A program made the translations under genes and the position numbers. From Owenweeksia sp965229445 (GTDB taxonomy: Bacteria > Bacteroidota > Bacteroidia > Flavobacteriales > Schleiferiaceae), in the NCBI GenBank assembly GCA_965229445.1, contig OZ245876.1, positions 2,294,001-2,358,000 on the forward strand: 64,000 bases of DNA. Reading direction: 5' to 3'. The notes below the pieces were generated by a model, which worked only from the letters and a program-made list of their open reading frames with translations, had not been told where the DNA came from and ran no database searches. Shown one piece after another: positions 1-8,033 of this stretch (within the stretch, counting starts at the first letter, position 1; the number at the start of each line of letters is the position of its first letter).

Positions 1-234
1 GGAGCTGGCATGATATATCATCTGATCCAGTGTGATCGGCAAGGTTGTTTCATGGCCTGCCATAACATTGGATGCCGAATCTCCAACCAAAATCACATCC
101 ACTCCGGCGGCATCAATAATGCCGGCCAGGGTATAGTCATAGGCGGTGAGCATTGAAATCTTTTCCGATTTCCGCTTCATTTCCTGTACAGAATTGGTGG
201 TGACTTTTCTAAAATCAGACTTACCGGTAGACAT
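1..234 (-). CDS. panB: 3-methyl-2-oxobutanoate hydroxymethyltransferase, N-terminal part (runs off window)
   Basis: The reverse strand reads from an ATG at 234 to the window edge without a stop (78 codons). The protein contains KISMLTAYDYTLAGIIDAAG, then a VDVILVGDSASNVMAGHETT-type stretch and LPITLDQMIYH. These are the N-terminal substrate- and metal-binding segments of ketopantoate hydroxymethyltransferase, with the metal-ligand Asp in VGDS. The enzyme makes ketopantoate from 2-oxoisovalerate and methylene-tetrahydrofolate in cytoplasmic pantothenate/CoA synthesis. The C-terminal two thirds lie outside the window, so integrity cannot be judged. It is transcribed away from the neighbouring lipoprotein gene. 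Confidence 0.93.
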   Translation of the reverse strand, partial: MSTGKSDFRKVTTNSVQEMKRKSEKISMLTAYDYTLAGIIDAAGVDVILVGDSASNVMAGHETTLPITLDQMIYHASS

Positions 235-253
235 AAATGAAGATTTAGACCAG

Positions 254-269
254 CAAAATTATACTTTTG
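254..269. promoter_or_regulatory. Two overlapping, oppositely oriented -7 elements between panB and the lipoprotein gene
   Basis: TACTTTTG at 262-269 (+) and TAATTTTG on the minus strand (254-261) both match the Bacteroidota -7 consensus TAnnTTTG exactly. They lie in the only intergenic space between two diverging genes. No clear TTTG -33 element is seen at the usual distance on either side, so these are candidates only. Confidence 0.35.
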
Positions 270-335
270 CCGCGGATGAATTGAAACTTCAGGCCACGCT
301 CCGCGTTTTAAGAGTCTGATTTGAAAATAAAACTG

Positions 336-1496
336 ATGAAAGCTTCCTATTATTTGTGCTTACTTATTAGCCTGGGATGTCTGTTGAGTTCCTGTGATCA
401 GGAAATTGACATTAATGATGACTGGAGCGATGTTGGAGTGGTTTATGCCCTTTTGGATGCCGATAAGAAGGTGAACTGGGTTCGTATTGAAAGAGGCTAC
501 CTGGGAACAGAACCGGCTAGTGCATCGTTTAGTATTCCGGATTCACTTTATTATGACAGCCTCTATGTGCTCCTCAATGGAATGGACGAAAACGGGATTA
601 TTCAGGATTCAAGACGACTGGTAAAAGATCAATCCAAAAATTTAGACTCAGGCTTATTTACGACAGAAGACTTTCGTTTGTATAGAAATAATGATGACCA
701 ACGCCTGGACGAAGATCTAATTTATCAGTTAAGGGTTATAAAGATTGATACCACGATCAAGAGGCCTCCCTTATGGACGGATCAACAAGTTGACAGCGCA
801 ATCTTAGCCGGTTATTTCTCAAGGTTTGATGATACGCGTGCAGAAACGGAGCTGGTAAGCCCAAGGAATCGAACAAATCCCAACACCGGGTTCAGGTTTA
901 TGAGCCCCAACCCGAACCAAACACCACCCAGGTATAATGGTCAGATAAGGTGGTTTAAGAGTGAGAATGCCGAGTTGTACGAAATTGATTTGTGGTTTTA
1001 TTATCGTGAACTGGATACAACCACCGGCATTACCGTAGAAAAAGAATTCAAAAGTGATTTTGAATCACAGACCGGCCCCTTTAGTACTGGGGCATCAGGA
1101 ATCATTGAATCAAATAAGGGTCGAACCCAGTTATATGAGGCTATTGCTGCGAATGTACCAGTAGACGACAATGTTTTAAGGTTTTATGATCGAATGGAAA
1201 TTAAAATTTATGCTGGTGGTGAACAGTTACGCAGGTTTATCCAATTAAATGAACCCACTTCCAGCCTTAGTCAAACGAGGCCAGAATTCACACAAGTTCA
1301 AAATGGAACCGGATTATTTTCATCCAGAACGGACAGAATAATTACAGATGTTCAACTATCCGAGGGCACCAATGGCGTTAAGAACACCTTTTACCTGGAT
1401 CCTATTCTGTGCGATCGCAATTTTGTAAACCTTGAGTTTTCTGACACCTGTTATTGTGAATTCTTCGCAGGAGCACCTTCCAAGCAATGCTTTTAA
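336..1496 (+). CDS. Putative outer-membrane or periplasmic lipoprotein, unknown function
   Basis: The N-terminus is MKASYYLCLLISLGCLLSSC: a hydrophobic signal followed by a lipobox (LSSC), so signal peptidase II would lipidate Cys20. The mature part (about 365 residues) begins acidic (DQEIDINDDW) and is rich in aromatic and beta-type segments. A fragment VVYALLDADKKVNWVRIERG resembles the start of many Bacteroidota surface lipoproteins of unknown function. Two Cys pairs sit near the C-terminus (CDRNF, CYCEFF). ATG at 336 is preferred; a TTG at 321 in the same frame would add five residues (MKIKL). No enzymatic motif is recognised. A hairpin terminator follows the stop, so it is probably monocistronic. 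Confidence 0.75.
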   Translation: MKASYYLCLLISLGCLLSSCDQEIDINDDWSDVGVVYALLDADKKVNWVRIERGYLGTEPASASFSIPDSLYYDSLYVLLNGMDENGIIQDSRRLVKDQSKNLDSGLFTTEDFRLYRNNDDQRLDEDLIYQLRVIKIDTTIKRPPLWTDQQVDSAILAGYFSRFDDTRAETELVSPRNRTNPNTGFRFMSPNPNQTPPRYNGQIRWFKSENAELYEIDLWFYYRELDTTTGITVEKEFKSDFESQTGPFSTGASGIIESNKGRTQLYEAIAANVPVDDNVLRFYDRMEIKIYAGGEQLRRFIQLNEPTSSLSQTRPEFTQVQNGTGLFSSRTDRIITDVQLSEGTNGVKNTFYLDPILCDRNFVNLEFSDTCYCEFFAGAPSKQCF

Positions 1497-1544
1497 CTGA
1501 CACTTAGGCATTAAATAGTTCGTAAAACATCTCATTTTCATACG

Positions 1545-1578
1545 AATCCTGACAGCTTTGTCAGGATTTTGTGTTTTA
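1545..1578 (+). terminator. Rho-independent terminator after the lipoprotein gene
   Basis: A perfect 10-bp stem (AATCCTGACA, 1545-1554, with TGTCAGGATT, 1559-1568) closes a GCTT tetraloop and is followed by TTGTGTTTT. It separates the lipoprotein gene from dnaK. Confidence 0.75.
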
Positions 1579-1648
1579 TAACCACTGGCATAGAGCTTGA
1601 CATGCTTTGAGCAGACTTGAAAATTCATAAAAATCAAAATATACAGTA

Positions 1649-3568
1649 ATGGGAAAAATTATTGGCATTGACCTGGGAACTACCAACTCTTGCGTTGCCG
1701 TTATGGAAGGTAACGAACCGGTGGTCATTCCCAATAGTGAAGGGAAGCGTACAACTCCTTCAATTGTTGCATTTGTGGAAGGCGGAGAACGGAAAGTAGG
1801 TGACCCTGCTAAGCGTCAGGCTATCACAAATCCCCAAAAAACGATATCATCCATAAAGAGATTCATGGGATCCTCATTTTCAGAGTCAGAAAAAGAGGTG
1901 AAACGGGTGTCTTATAAAGTAGTGAAAGGTGATAATGACACTCCGAGGGTAGAGATCGATGGAAGAAATTATACCCCTCAGGAATTGTCAGCTATGATTT
2001 TGCAGAAGATGAAGAAGACAGCCGAGGATTACCTTGGAACCGAGGTATCAGAGGCGGTAATTACCGTTCCGGCATACTTTAACGACTCTCAAAGACAAGC
2101 TACTAAAGAAGCAGGTGAAATTGCCGGATTGAAGGTTCGCAGAATTATTAATGAACCAACTGCCGCTTCATTAGCTTACGGTGTAGATAAGAAAGGCAAA
2201 GATGAAAAGATAGTGGTGTTTGACTGCGGTGGAGGAACACATGATGTTTCAATTCTTGAGTTAGGCGATGGCGTATTTGAAGTAAAAGCCACTGATGGAG
2301 ATACCCACCTGGGAGGTGACGATTTTGATCAGGCAATTATTGACTGGCTGGCTGACGATTTTAAGAAGGAAGAAGATATGGATCTTAAAAATGATCCAAT
2401 GGCCTTGCAGAGATTGAAGGATGCTGCGGAAAAAGCTAAAATCGAGCTTTCTTCTACTACCTCAACGGAGATTAATTTACCTTATATCACCGCCACGCAA
2501 AGTGGCCCAAAACACCTGGTACGAACTTTAAGTCGCGCTCAATTTGAACAATTGGTAGACGACTTAATTAAGAGGACCATTGAACCCTGCCGCTCAGCCC
2601 TTCAGCAAGCGGGAATGGAAACTTCAGACATCGACGAAGTGATCCTGGTGGGAGGTTCTACCAGAATCCCGGCTATTCAAGAGGCGGTGAAGAAATTCTT
2701 TGGCAAGGAACCTTCTAAAGGGGTTAACCCAGATGAAGTAGTTGCGCTTGGGGCAGCGATACAAGGTGGGGTACTGGCAGGAGATGTCAAGGATGTACTT
2801 CTTCTAGACGTAACTCCCCTTTCTCTGGGAATTGAGACCATGGGTGGTGTTTTGACTAAACTTATTGAAGGTAACACGACGATTCCCACCAAAAAGACGG
2901 AGACTTTTTCAACCGCCAGTGATAATCAACCTTCGGTAGAAATCCATGTACTTCAAGGGGAGAGACCTATGGCTAAGGACAATAAAACCATCGGTCGATT
3001 CCATCTGGATGGCATTCCACCTGCGCCCAGAGGCATGCCTCAAATTGAAGTGACCTTTGATATTGATGCTAACGGCATACTGAATGTTTCGGCTAAAGAC
3101 AAAGCCACCAATAAGGAACAAAGTATTCGTATTGAAGCTTCTTCAGGCTTAAGCAAGGATGAAATTGAAAAAATGAAGCAGGAAGCGGAAGCCAACGCAG
3201 ATGCAGACAATGCCGCCAAAGAAAAAGTGGACAAGCTGAACGCAGCAGATCAGATGGTGTTTCAAACTGAAAAACAGCTAAGTGAATTCGGCGATAAGCT
3301 TTCTGATGACAAGAAGAAGCCTATTGAAGACGCTTTGGCTGAATTGAAGGCTGCCCATCAGTCACAAGATATCGCTGCGATAGATGCTATTATGGAGAAA
3401 ATCAACGAAGCCTGGAAAAATGCTTCTGAAGAACTCTACAAAGCTCAGCAGGAATCTGCGGGTCAAGCCGATGGTGCAGCTTCTGAAGAACCGGTTTCAG
3501 AAAATGGTTCAGCCGAAGATGTAACGGATGTGGAGTTTGAAGAAGTAGATGATGAAGAAAAAGCTTAA
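1649..3568 (+). CDS. dnaK: Chaperone protein DnaK (Hsp70)
   Basis: Full-length Hsp70 of 639 residues. The nucleotide-binding domain starts with IIGIDLGTTNSCVAV. The second phosphate motif is FDCGGGTHDVS (residues 191-201) and the third is VILVGGSTRIP. The substrate-binding domain contains LLLDVTPLSLGIETMGG, and an acidic lid tail ends in EEVDDEEKA. It is an ATP-driven cytoplasmic chaperone that normally works with DnaJ and GrpE; neither is in this window, nor is a CIRCE element seen upstream. The second motif is unusual: Cys193 and His198 occupy positions that are Leu and Phe in the common LGGGTFD form. The gene is followed by its own terminator. Confidence 0.98.
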   Translation: MGKIIGIDLGTTNSCVAVMEGNEPVVIPNSEGKRTTPSIVAFVEGGERKVGDPAKRQAITNPQKTISSIKRFMGSSFSESEKEVKRVSYKVVKGDNDTPRVEIDGRNYTPQELSAMILQKMKKTAEDYLGTEVSEAVITVPAYFNDSQRQATKEAGEIAGLKVRRIINEPTAASLAYGVDKKGKDEKIVVFDCGGGTHDVSILELGDGVFEVKATDGDTHLGGDDFDQAIIDWLADDFKKEEDMDLKNDPMALQRLKDAAEKAKIELSSTTSTEINLPYITATQSGPKHLVRTLSRAQFEQLVDDLIKRTIEPCRSALQQAGMETSDIDEVILVGGSTRIPAIQEAVKKFFGKEPSKGVNPDEVVALGAAIQGGVLAGDVKDVLLLDVTPLSLGIETMGGVLTKLIEGNTTIPTKKTETFSTASDNQPSVEIHVLQGERPMAKDNKTIGRFHLDGIPPAPRGMPQIEVTFDIDANGILNVSAKDKATNKEQSIRIEASSGLSKDEIEKMKQEAEANADADNAAKEKVDKLNAADQMVFQTEKQLSEFGDKLSDDKKKPIEDALAELKAAHQSQDIAAIDAIMEKINEAWKNASEELYKAQQESAGQADGAASEEPVSENGSAEDVTDVEFEEVDDEEKA

Positions 3569-3590
3569 ACAGCAAACAAATAAGAATAAA

Positions 3591-3613
3591 GCCCTGTTAG
3601 AACAGGGCTTTTT
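3591..3613 (+). terminator. Rho-independent terminator after dnaK
   Basis: GCCCTGTT / AACAGGGC form an 8-bp stem with a 2-nt loop (3591-3608), followed by TTTTT. It lies only 23 bp before tpx, so tpx depends on read-through or on a promoter overlapping this hairpin. Confidence 0.85.
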
Positions 3614-3636
3614 CATTTCATTTAATACGAGAATAG

Positions 3637-4140
3637 ATGGCTAACATAACATTAGGAGGAAATCCTACCACCACTCTTGGTGAGTTACCAGAGCTTGGTT
3701 CAAAACTACCTGAGGTAAGATTAGTGAACAGCAAGCTCAAAACTATCAAGCTTACAGATTATCTGGGGAAAAAATTAATACTCAATATTATTCCGAGTAT
3801 TAATACTGGAGTTTGTTCCGCATCTGCCAGGCGCTTTAATGAGCTTGCAGCGGATCTTGAGGAAACGCAAATACTGGTAATCAGTATGGATCTACCCTTT
3901 TCTCAGAATAATTTTTGCGAAACAGAAGGAATTGACAAAGTAAGCATGCTCTCTGACTTCAGATTCAGGGAATTTGGCAAAAAGTTTCAAGCCACTATTG
4001 AAAGTGGAAACTTTGAGGGTTTGCTCTCACGAGCGGTGGTTATAGTTGATGAAAACGGATATATAAAATATACCGAACAAGTTCCGGAAATAGGTCAGGA
4101 ACCAAATTACGATTTAGCCCTGGAAGCTTTAAAAGCTTAA
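3637..4140 (+). CDS. tpx: Thiol peroxidase (Tpx-type peroxiredoxin)
   Basis: 167 residues, the usual length for atypical 2-Cys peroxiredoxin Tpx. The peroxidatic Cys60 lies in SINTGVCSAS and the resolving Cys94 in NNFCETEGID, matching the Cys61/Cys95 pair of E. coli Tpx. LPFSQ and LLSRAVVIVDENG are further family signatures. It reduces alkyl and hydrogen peroxides using thioredoxin. It is codirectional with dnaK, 23 bp beyond the dnaK terminator, and convergent with ppx (6-bp gap). Confidence 0.95.
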   Translation: MANITLGGNPTTTLGELPELGSKLPEVRLVNSKLKTIKLTDYLGKKLILNIIPSINTGVCSASARRFNELAADLEETQILVISMDLPFSQNNFCETEGIDKVSMLSDFRFREFGKKFQATIESGNFEGLLSRAVVIVDENGYIKYTEQVPEIGQEPNYDLALEALKA

Positions 4141-4147
4141 CCAGGCT

Positions 4148-5056
4148 CTAGTTTGTAGGTCGGTGGTAGTATTCGCGATAGAGGTTGCGGACAATACCAT
4201 CGGCCAGACCTTTTTTGGGAACCAGTATTTTCTTGGCTCCAGACCATTCCATAGCCCGAACAAACAACTTTAAGGCATGGGTAATGACATCTGCACGGTC
4301 AGGGTTTAAATCATAATTCAACATTCTTTCCTCCTGATTGATTTTGATGAGTTCATCGTAAACATCCTTGATATACTTCTTCTTCAGCGGGGTACCGATT
4401 TTGTTTCCACTCAGTTTAAAAGTTCTATTGATATTACCTCCGGATCCAACTATCAAGACTTCATCAATATCGGAGGTTACCTCACTAATCCAAACTTTCA
4501 TTTTGTCCCATTGCGATTTATCTACCATATCCTTTAATAATCGAATGGTACCAATTTTAAATGAGCGACTGGTAACTATCTTTCCTTGATGAAAGAGTGT
4601 CAACTCTGTGCTCCCTCCGCCAACGTCCATGTACAAGAAGCTTTCCGCTTCTTCAGGAATGGCATCCACAAATTCCGAGTTAAATATTATCCTTGCCTCC
4701 TCTTTGCCGTCGATCAACTCCACATTGATTCCCGTTTGTTTGTAGATTTCCCTTGTTACCTCTAATCCGTTGTTTGCCTCACGCAAGGCAGAAGTAGCAC
4801 AAGCCCGATACCTTTCAACCTCGTGTACTTCCATAATCCGGGCGTAGGCCTTCATACTCATAATGAGCTTTTGAATATTCTTTTCGCTGATCTCGCCGTT
4901 CTGAAATGCGTCGGGACCCAAACGAACTGGCAGTCGGGTGAGCGATGACTTTTTAAAAACCACTCGCTCCTGTTTAGCATCAGTGAAGATGTTAGAAACC
5001 AATAATCGGATAGAGTTACTACCGATATCAATAGCAGCCAGTTTATGGATCTTCAT
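4148..5056 (-). CDS. ppx: Ppx/GppA-family phosphatase (exopolyphosphatase-like)
   Basis: 302 residues of the actin-like Ppx/GppA fold: AAIDIGSNSIRLLVSNI at the N-terminus, the second phosphate-binding loop in DVGGGSTELTLF, and a glycine loop in IVGSGGNI. Length fits a single Ppx-GppA core without the C-terminal HD-like domain of long Ppx proteins. Such enzymes remove terminal phosphate from polyphosphate or convert pppGpp to ppGpp; sequence does not decide which. Its position directly downstream of ppk1 (34-bp gap, same strand) favours polyphosphate turnover. Confidence 0.88.
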   Translation of the reverse strand: MKIHKLAAIDIGSNSIRLLVSNIFTDAKQERVVFKKSSLTRLPVRLGPDAFQNGEISEKNIQKLIMSMKAYARIMEVHEVERYRACATSALREANNGLEVTREIYKQTGINVELIDGKEEARIIFNSEFVDAIPEEAESFLYMDVGGGSTELTLFHQGKIVTSRSFKIGTIRLLKDMVDKSQWDKMKVWISEVTSDIDEVLIVGSGGNINRTFKLSGNKIGTPLKKKYIKDVYDELIKINQEERMLNYDLNPDRADVITHALKLFVRAMEWSGAKKILVPKKGLADGIVRNLYREYYHRPTN

Positions 5057-5090
5057 GATCTTGAATAAATTGAAATATTATATAAATCCA

Positions 5091-7166
5091 TCATGCCCTC
5101 CCAGATTTTAGTTGTTTCTTAACATATTCATATAGAACGTATTGCGAGCGGATCTTCGGCCCATTTAGTTTCCTATAAACATTCGTCATCTCTTTATTAA
5201 AGCTGCGGCTCTTCACATTGTCTTTCCAGATAATTTCCATGTGATCCTTAAGTTGCTTAGCAATACTGGGATCATATATTGGTGTGGTAACTTCCACCCG
5301 AAAATCCAAATTGCGCGTCATCCAGTCTGCCGAGCCAATATAGCTTTTAGGTTCACCATCATTTTCAAAAATAAAAACCCTGGTATGTTCCAGGAACCTA
5401 TCCAATATGCTGATTGCCTCAATGTTCTCACTGTAGGACTTCATGCCGGGAATCAAGGAACAGATACCCCTGATTATTAATCTCACCTTCACCCCTGCAA
5501 CACTAGCGTCGTAGAGCTTTTCTATGAGCTTCACATCGGATAAGCTGTTGATTTTTAGAAAGATACCCGACCTCTTACCGGCTCTGGCATTCTCAATCTC
5601 TTTATCAATTAAGTTTAAGAAGCTTTTCCTGGTGTAGTAAGGGGATACAATAAGGTGCTTAAAACGATGACGCTTATAGTTGTTTTGAAGAAAATCGAAA
5701 ACATTTACCACATCACCTGTGATTCTATCATCTGATGTAAGTAAGTGATAGTCTGTATAGGATTTGGCAGTTTGTTCGTTAAAATTACCGGTACCCAAGG
5801 AGGCGAAATGCTCTACACCCTCTGCTCCCTGCCGGGATATAAGAATCATCTTTGAATGAACTTTCAATCCCGGAACACCAAATATTACCTGTACCCCTTC
5901 CGCCTGCAATTCCTGAGTCCATTTTATGTTGGCTTCTTCATCAAATCTGGCTCTGAGCTCGATGACCACAGTAACCTGCTTGCCATTCTTAGCTGCATTG
6001 ATAAGGGCACTGATTATTCTACTTTGGTCTGCCAGACGATATAACGTAGCCTGGATTTGAGTTACGGAGGGATCCAATGCCGCTTCTCGCAAAATTCTGA
6101 TGATATAGGAAAAACTGTGGTAGGGTAGAAACAACATGACATCCTTTTCCCTAATCACATTTAATATACTCCGATCAAGATCAAGGTCTGGATGATTTAA
6201 GGGAGGCATCTGGTCAAATTCAAGAGAGCGGTCACCCAGATTTGGAAAGCTGATAAAATTCTTCTTGTTGTGATACCTTCCTCCGGGAATAAGGCTATCA
6301 TAACTGTCGAGGTCCATCCTGTTAATAAGAAATTGCAGCATGTCGCTGTGAATTTCTTTGTCGTATACAAACCTTACCAGATCGCCTACCCTTCTGTTTT
6401 TCAATGAACTAGACATTTTCTCCAAGAAGCCTTTTGAGACATCATCATCAAGATCCAGTTCGGCATCTCTGGTGATTTTTACGGTATGGGCTTCTATGCG
6501 GTCAAACTGGTACGTGAAGAAGATATACTCCAGATTATGCCTGATCACATCCTCCAGATACATGATGTATTGTTTGCCATATTTGGGCAATTCCCAAAAC
6601 CTTCCCAATAAGTCAGACGGAACCTCAATGAGTGCTCTTAATGGATCTTCACTTTCATTATCTCTAATGAGGCGTATAGCCAGATAAATTGCCTTGTCTT
6701 TCAATTCAGGAACCGCTCTTTCATCTTTAAGAATAAGCGTGAAAATGGCAGGGCTTATCTTGTCGATAAAGGTTTTGCGCACGTACTCTTGTTGTCCAGC
6801 GGTCAGAGAACGCTCATCCACAAAGGCTATCTCATGCTCTTCTAGCTCCTTAAACAGCTGATCATTAATCTCTTGCGCCCTGGCTTGAAGAGCTATTACC
6901 TTACTTGAAATCTCACTTAAAACTTCCGTGGGGGTTCTCCCCCCCAATCGCTTCTGAATACTGTTATCAATTTGGCTGAGTCTTTTGATACTGGCATATC
7001 TAACTCTGAAGAACTCATCCATATTACTGGAAAAAATTCCTAAAAAGCGCAAGCGTTCAATCAGCGGATTATTGGAATCCATAGCCTCCTGAAGGACACG
7101 TTCGTTAAAGGATAGCCAGCTGATATCGCGGGCAATAATTCGCGTAAACTTTTTCTGTTTAGTCAC
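5091..7166 (-). CDS. ppk1: Polyphosphate kinase 1
   Basis: 691 residues with the four-domain PPK1 layout. The N-terminal helical domain contains WLSFNERVLQEA and the C-terminal half holds two phospholipase-D-like domains. The autophosphorylated His is His437 in GLKVHSKMILI (E. coli His435). LGTGNFNEQTAKSYTDYHLL and IGSADWMTRNLDFRVEV are further signatures. The second conserved His of E. coli PPK (His454, in YAHIGTGN) aligns with Ser456 here (HFASLGTGN), a visible departure from the described active site. The enzyme polymerises the gamma-phosphate of ATP into polyphosphate at the inner membrane. It lies between a SixA-like phosphatase (5-bp gap) and ppx, forming a three-gene operon. Confidence 0.96.
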   Translation of the reverse strand: MTKQKKFTRIIARDISWLSFNERVLQEAMDSNNPLIERLRFLGIFSSNMDEFFRVRYASIKRLSQIDNSIQKRLGGRTPTEVLSEISSKVIALQARAQEINDQLFKELEEHEIAFVDERSLTAGQQEYVRKTFIDKISPAIFTLILKDERAVPELKDKAIYLAIRLIRDNESEDPLRALIEVPSDLLGRFWELPKYGKQYIMYLEDVIRHNLEYIFFTYQFDRIEAHTVKITRDAELDLDDDVSKGFLEKMSSSLKNRRVGDLVRFVYDKEIHSDMLQFLINRMDLDSYDSLIPGGRYHNKKNFISFPNLGDRSLEFDQMPPLNHPDLDLDRSILNVIREKDVMLFLPYHSFSYIIRILREAALDPSVTQIQATLYRLADQSRIISALINAAKNGKQVTVVIELRARFDEEANIKWTQELQAEGVQVIFGVPGLKVHSKMILISRQGAEGVEHFASLGTGNFNEQTAKSYTDYHLLTSDDRITGDVVNVFDFLQNNYKRHRFKHLIVSPYYTRKSFLNLIDKEIENARAGKRSGIFLKINSLSDVKLIEKLYDASVAGVKVRLIIRGICSLIPGMKSYSENIEAISILDRFLEHTRVFIFENDGEPKSYIGSADWMTRNLDFRVEVTTPIYDPSIAKQLKDHMEIIWKDNVKSRSFNKEMTNVYRKLNGPKIRSQYVLYEYVKKQLKSGRA

Positions 7167-7171
7167 TATGC

Positions 7172-7663
7172 TTAGCGGCGTCTTTTAGGATAGTCAAAGA
7201 AGAGCAATTCTGCAGAATTATCGATATCCTGCCACGAATTAATGTCAAACTTTAAGCAGGCAACACCCGTAGTGGGAACATTGTCAATTCTATGATCAAT
7301 ACACTTATTTACGAAGTCAGTGATAGTTGGATTATGACCAAAAAGCATGGCCGATTCATACTTATCATCTAACTGGCTCACCAATTTTTTTATATCCTGA
7401 GTGCTAGCTCCGTAAATTTCTGGCTTGATCCATATTTTATCAAAGTTATAGGTGAGATTTTTCGCGAAAATAAGCGCAGTATGCATAGCTCGAGTAGCAG
7501 GACTGGCAAGGATAACATCAGGCAGTTCTTTTTGATTTCTAAGCCATTCTGAAGTATTATATGCATCGCGGATGCCACTTCCTTTTAAGGGTCGATCCAT
7601 ATCGGTAACACCCTCCTCCTTCCAGGAGGATTTGGCATGTCTGACGAGATATAATTTCCTCAT
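7172..7663 (-). CDS. SixA-like histidine phosphatase
   Basis: 163 residues of the histidine phosphatase superfamily: LYLVRHAKSSW carries the catalytic Arg8-His9, and MLFGHNPTITDF carries the second His. The small size and RHAKS motif match SixA, which dephosphorylates phosphohistidine on signalling proteins in E. coli; in other phyla related proteins have unknown substrates. It is the first gene of the operon with ppk1 (5-bp gap) and ppx. Because PPK1 forms a phosphohistidine intermediate, the linkage is suggestive, but action on PPK1 is only inference. Confidence 0.85.
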   Translation of the reverse strand: MRKLYLVRHAKSSWKEEGVTDMDRPLKGSGIRDAYNTSEWLRNQKELPDVILASPATRAMHTALIFAKNLTYNFDKIWIKPEIYGASTQDIKKLVSQLDDKYESAMLFGHNPTITDFVNKCIDHRIDNVPTTGVACLKFDINSWQDIDNSAELLFFDYPKRRR

Positions 7664-7887
7664 ACTACTGTGGCGCTAATTCATTTCGAAAATAGTTATT
7701 CTAACCAGGGATATCCAATAATTAGTTCAACTTAAGGTATAATCCTTGAAACGGCTAAATTATCCTTCCTTGAGCTTTCTTCTTCGAAATGATACCTGAT
7801 ATCGATCTCCTTGATGATTCTCGAATACGCTTTTATAGCTTGAAACCGCTAAAACACTGACCCCGAGCATCATTATCACCTCAGAAA

Positions 7888-7903
7888 AATGACAAATGTC
7901 ATT
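7888..7903. promoter_or_regulatory. Candidate operator palindrome
   Basis: AATGACA-AA-TGTCATT: perfect 7-bp half-sites around a 2-nt centre. Its centre lies about 30 bp upstream of the -7 element at 7923, where an activator could contact RNA polymerase. The cognate regulator is unknown. Confidence 0.4.
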
Positions 7904-7922
7904 ATGCTGCATTTCAACCAAA

Positions 7923-7930
7923 TAGCTTTG
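7923..7930 (+). promoter_or_regulatory. Candidate -7 promoter element for the giant gene
   Basis: TAGCTTTG matches TAnnTTTG exactly, about 100 bp before the ATG at 8034. No good TTTG -33 element is present at the expected distance, consistent with an activator-dependent promoter using the palindrome just upstream. Confidence 0.4.
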
Positions 7931-8033
7931 CAGCTTATCGAAAATCTTTCACGGTAGAGCTTCATTGCGTCATCTTCGCTCTCGCTTAGTCCGCACTTAC
8001 TAAACACTTGGCTAGGCACCGAAACTTTGCATT

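Larger units (their letters stand above)
7664..8033. other. 370-bp intergenic region upstream of the giant secreted protein gene
   Basis: No gene is seen. It separates the diverging sixA-like gene and the giant gene. It contains a 15-nt direct repeat with one mismatch (CTTGAAACGGCTAAA at 7745-7759 and CTTGAAACCGCTAAA at 7839-7853), a palindrome (7888-7903) and a -7 element (7923-7930), listed separately. This suggests a regulated promoter for the giant gene with a leader of about 100 nt. Confidence 0.5.

Noticed and set aside
1356..1637. 93-codon minus-strand frame
   Set aside because: It lies over the lipoprotein 3' end and its terminator, has no family-like sequence and would cross the hairpin.
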